A stretch of 64,000 nucleotides of DNA from assembly GCF_014202225.1 (NCBI RefSeq), contig NZ_JACHGE010000009.1, positions 1 through 64,000 on the forward strand, written 5' to 3'. Numbering within the stretch: position 1 is the first letter of the stretch; every line of letters begins with the position of its first letter. The notes under the pieces are model-generated. The model was given only the letters and a program-made list of their open reading frames with translations, was not told the origin of the DNA and did not search any database. Of the stretch, positions 62,123 to 64,000 are shown one piece after another. Made by a program: the position numbers and the translations under genes. Origin of the DNA: Algibacter amylolyticus. GTDB lineage: Bacteria > Bacteroidota > Bacteroidia > Flavobacteriales > Flavobacteriaceae.

Positions 62123-62389
62123 TTATTGTATTCTTCCAATAGCACAACTCACTAAAGACTTCGCTTTTGTAGTAAAATTATTTTTATTGCCAACCACAGG
62201 ATATCCTATTTCATTTAAAGTGTTTTGCACTTTCTCAATAGTACTTTCCTCGTTGTAGTTAAATGATACCGTATTACTATCAATATTTACTTGTACATCA
62301 CTAACATCTTCTATGCTAGATATTTTTTTTATAATGGTGTTGGCACAACCGCCACATTTTAAATTTTGTATTTCTAAGCTTGTATTCAT
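62123..62389 (-). CDS. heavy-metal-associated (HMA) domain protein
   Basis: The 88-residue protein has one HMA fold with the metal motif MxCxxC seen as LKCGGCAN (residues 10-17) and the conserved GYPV loop. A C-terminal extension has one more cysteine (LVSCAIGRIQ). It likely binds copper or another soft metal in the cytosol. It lies 20 nt after the MBL-rhodanese gene on the same strand. Confidence 0.9.
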   Translation of the reverse strand: MNTSLEIQNLKCGGCANTIIKKISSIEDVSDVQVNIDSNTVSFNYNEESTIEKVQNTLNEIGYPVVGNKNNFTTKAKSLVSCAIGRIQ

Positions 62390-62409
62390 AGTGTTATCGC
62401 TTTTATGGT

Positions 62410-63822
62410 TTATAATGTGCTAGGGCAAACATAATTTGTTACAGGTAAATCGCTATTTTTTATAGCGCCAAAACCACCAGCAATATCAATTAAATTATCA
62501 AATCCACGAGCTTTAAGAATGGAAGCTGCTATAATAGAACGATAACCGCCAGCACAATGTACGTAATACGTTTTATCTTTATCTATAGCTTTCATGTTAT
62601 CGTTTATATAATCTAAAGCAAAATGCTGCACGTGATCGCCTTTTAGGTGTTCAGATTTATATTCGCCATCTTTTCTAACATCTAATACATTACTAGATTT
62701 GCTGTCGTAGTCCTTAGAAAATTCATCTACAGAAATAGATTTTATAGATTCAACATCTTTTCCTGCTTTTTTCCAAGCTTCAATGCCGCCTTCTAAATAG
62801 CCTAAAGTATTATCGTAACCAACACGCGATAATCGTGTTACGGTTTCTTCTTCCCGCCCTTTAGGCGTTACAAGTAGTATTGGTTGTTTTAAATCGGTAA
62901 TTAAGGCGCCAACCCATGGTGCAAACCCACCATTAATACCAATAAAAATGGAATTTGGTATATGGGCTTCAATAAATTCTTTTTCTGTTCTAACATCTAA
63001 AACTAAGGCACTTTCATGGTTTGCTATGTTTTCAAACTGTTGTGGATCTAATGGCGTATCTCCTTTTTTTAATACATTTTCAAAAGAATCATAACCAGAT
63101 TTGTTCATCAAGGCATTTTTTGCAAAATACTGTGGTGGCGGTGCAATACCGTCTAGTACTTCTTTTACAAATTCGGCTTTGGTCATGTTTGCTCTCAAGG
63201 CATAATTAGTTTTCTTTTGCTCGCCTAAAACACCTACGGTTTCTTTGCTTAAATTTTTGCCACAAGCAGAACCCGCTCCATGTGCAGGGTAAACAATAAC
63301 ATCGTCTGGAAGTGTCATTATTTTTTCTCTTAGCGAATCATATAACATAGCTGCTAAGTCTTCTTTTGTTAAATCGGACTTAATCGCTAAATCTGGTCTG
63401 CCTACATCACCTAAAAACAAGGTGTCTCCCGAAAAAATAGCATGTTCTTTTCCGTTTTCATCAAACAGTAAAAATGTAGAAGACTCTAAGGTGTGGCCTG
63501 GTGTGTGTAGCACTTTAATAACAACATCGCCCAATTTAAACTCTTCGTTATCTTTTGCCGAATGAATATCGTAGCTAGTTTCTGCTCCTGGACCATAAAT
63601 AATTTTAGCTCCTGTTTTTTTAGATAAATCAACGTGCCCGGAAACAAAATCGGCATGAAAATGCGTTTCGAAAATATACTTGATTTTAGCATTTTCTTTA
63701 TTTGCTTTATCAACATATTGTTGGGTTTCGCGTAAAGGGTCGATAATAGCTACTTCACCATTAGATTCTATGTAATAAGCCCCTTGAGCTAAACATCCTG
63801 TATATATTTGTTCTATTTGCAT
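62410..63822 (-). CDS. MBL-fold hydrolase with two rhodanese domains (persulfide-dioxygenase-like)
   Basis: The 470-residue protein has an MBL domain with THFHADFVSGH (ligands H54, H56, D58, H63), then VLHTPGHTLES, and GDTLFLGDVGR. The first rhodanese (about 262-355) has LLVTPKGREE where the active cysteine would be, so it is probably inactive. The second has C423 (VHCAGGYRS). This BigR/ETHE1-like architecture detoxifies persulfides in other bacteria, and the last gene in the window fits the same theme. The start at 63822 is the first in frame. Confidence 0.92.
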   Translation of the reverse strand: MQIEQIYTGCLAQGAYYIESNGEVAIIDPLRETQQYVDKANKENAKIKYIFETHFHADFVSGHVDLSKKTGAKIIYGPGAETSYDIHSAKDNEEFKLGDVVIKVLHTPGHTLESSTFLLFDENGKEHAIFSGDTLFLGDVGRPDLAIKSDLTKEDLAAMLYDSLREKIMTLPDDVIVYPAHGAGSACGKNLSKETVGVLGEQKKTNYALRANMTKAEFVKEVLDGIAPPPQYFAKNALMNKSGYDSFENVLKKGDTPLDPQQFENIANHESALVLDVRTEKEFIEAHIPNSIFIGINGGFAPWVGALITDLKQPILLVTPKGREEETVTRLSRVGYDNTLGYLEGGIEAWKKAGKDVESIKSISVDEFSKDYDSKSSNVLDVRKDGEYKSEHLKGDHVQHFALDYINDNMKAIDKDKTYYVHCAGGYRSIIAASILKARGFDNLIDIAGGFGAIKNSDLPVTNYVCPSTL

Positions 63823-63936
63823 TCTTATATTTTTTTATCATTCCCTGTAAGGAAGGAATCTATTTAATTACTTATTCTACTTTACTAAAGTACAAAACCT
63901 TAGCATTTTGGTTTGTAACATTTATTACGGATCATC

Positions 63937-64000
63937 CTATTTTAACTCTTTATAAATTATGTAAACAGCCATTATTAAAACAAAATACCCAAAACTCGTT
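63937..64000 (-). CDS. 3' end of a membrane protein, TauE/SafE-like (partial)
   Basis: The last 20 codons of a frame entering from the right edge read SFGYFVLIMAVYIIYKELK before TAG at 63937-63939. The hydrophobic end is like sulfite exporter TauE/SafE proteins, which often accompany MBL-rhodanese genes. The fragment is too short for a firm call. The gap 63823-63936 shows no other gene. Confidence 0.4.
   Translation of the reverse strand, partial: TSFGYFVLIMAVYIIYKELK

Overview
The window is a chromosomal segment of an AT-rich Bacteroidetes bacterium, most likely a marine member of Flavobacteriaceae. The evidence is type IX secretion (T9SS) sorting tails, a PorP/SprF protein with a PorE-like OmpA partner, Bacteroidetes -7 boxes (TAnnTTTG), weak Shine-Dalgarno signals with several TTG starts, a prolyl-tRNA synthetase of the short (archaeal/eukaryotic-type) form, a Rho factor with a long disordered insertion, and family-restricted genes (DUF3810, DUF4293, DUF1599, DUF3667, MauE/DoxX-like). 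The genus cannot be fixed from the sequence alone. No CRISPR array, intact insertion sequence, prophage or integron was seen.

Layout. 1-6200: 3' end of a giant repetitive type-B T9SS adhesin, then its SprF-like partner and a PorE-like OmpA protein, closed by a terminator. 6300-7750: idi, a PTPS/QueD gene, a small conserved protein, tRNA-Thr. 7770-9040: a DUF4369 lipoprotein and a 520-nt gap holding two terminated non-coding units, one behind a sigma-54-type promoter. 9040-18130: mostly minus-strand housekeeping and membrane genes (AlkB, DEAD-box helicase, MOSC, M48 protease, T9SS cargo, SpoU methylase, DUF3810). 18380-21340: small secreted protein, pepD, SHOCT protein. 21440-27600: minus-strand block with peroxiredoxin-like, yidD, cysS, folE, FadL-type porin and a low-complexity lipoprotein. 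27700-32580: proS, tRNA-Glu, rpsT, a cytochrome c/beta-propeller lipoprotein and a small conserved protein. 32640-36440: rho, DUF4293, FKBP isomerase, separated by repeat-rich gaps. 36440-42480: Bor-like lipoprotein, FAD oxidase, phosphodiesterase, a hybrid two-component gene split by a frameshift, NTF2-like protein. 42820-51290: LRR lipoprotein, truA, ABC exporter, then the minus-strand cluster folP, lipoprotein, cdaA, DUF3667. 51435-64000: DUF1599, MauE-like protein, OppB-like permease, TlpA-like thioredoxin, tpiA, a T9SS-secreted repeat protein, a TPR kinase/LuxR regulator pair, prmA, clpS, an HMA protein, an MBL-rhodanese fusion, and the 3' end of a membrane protein.

Functional themes are surface export by T9SS (three cargo proteins and a dedicated partner pair), cofactor and tRNA housekeeping (folE, folP, idi, PTPS, cysS, proS, truA), c-di-AMP synthesis, and persulfide or thiol chemistry near the right edge. 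The gaps carry several families of dispersed hairpin repeats, some nested inside each other. These repeats, the sigma-54-driven RNA candidate and the frameshifted sensor are the most unusual parts of the window.
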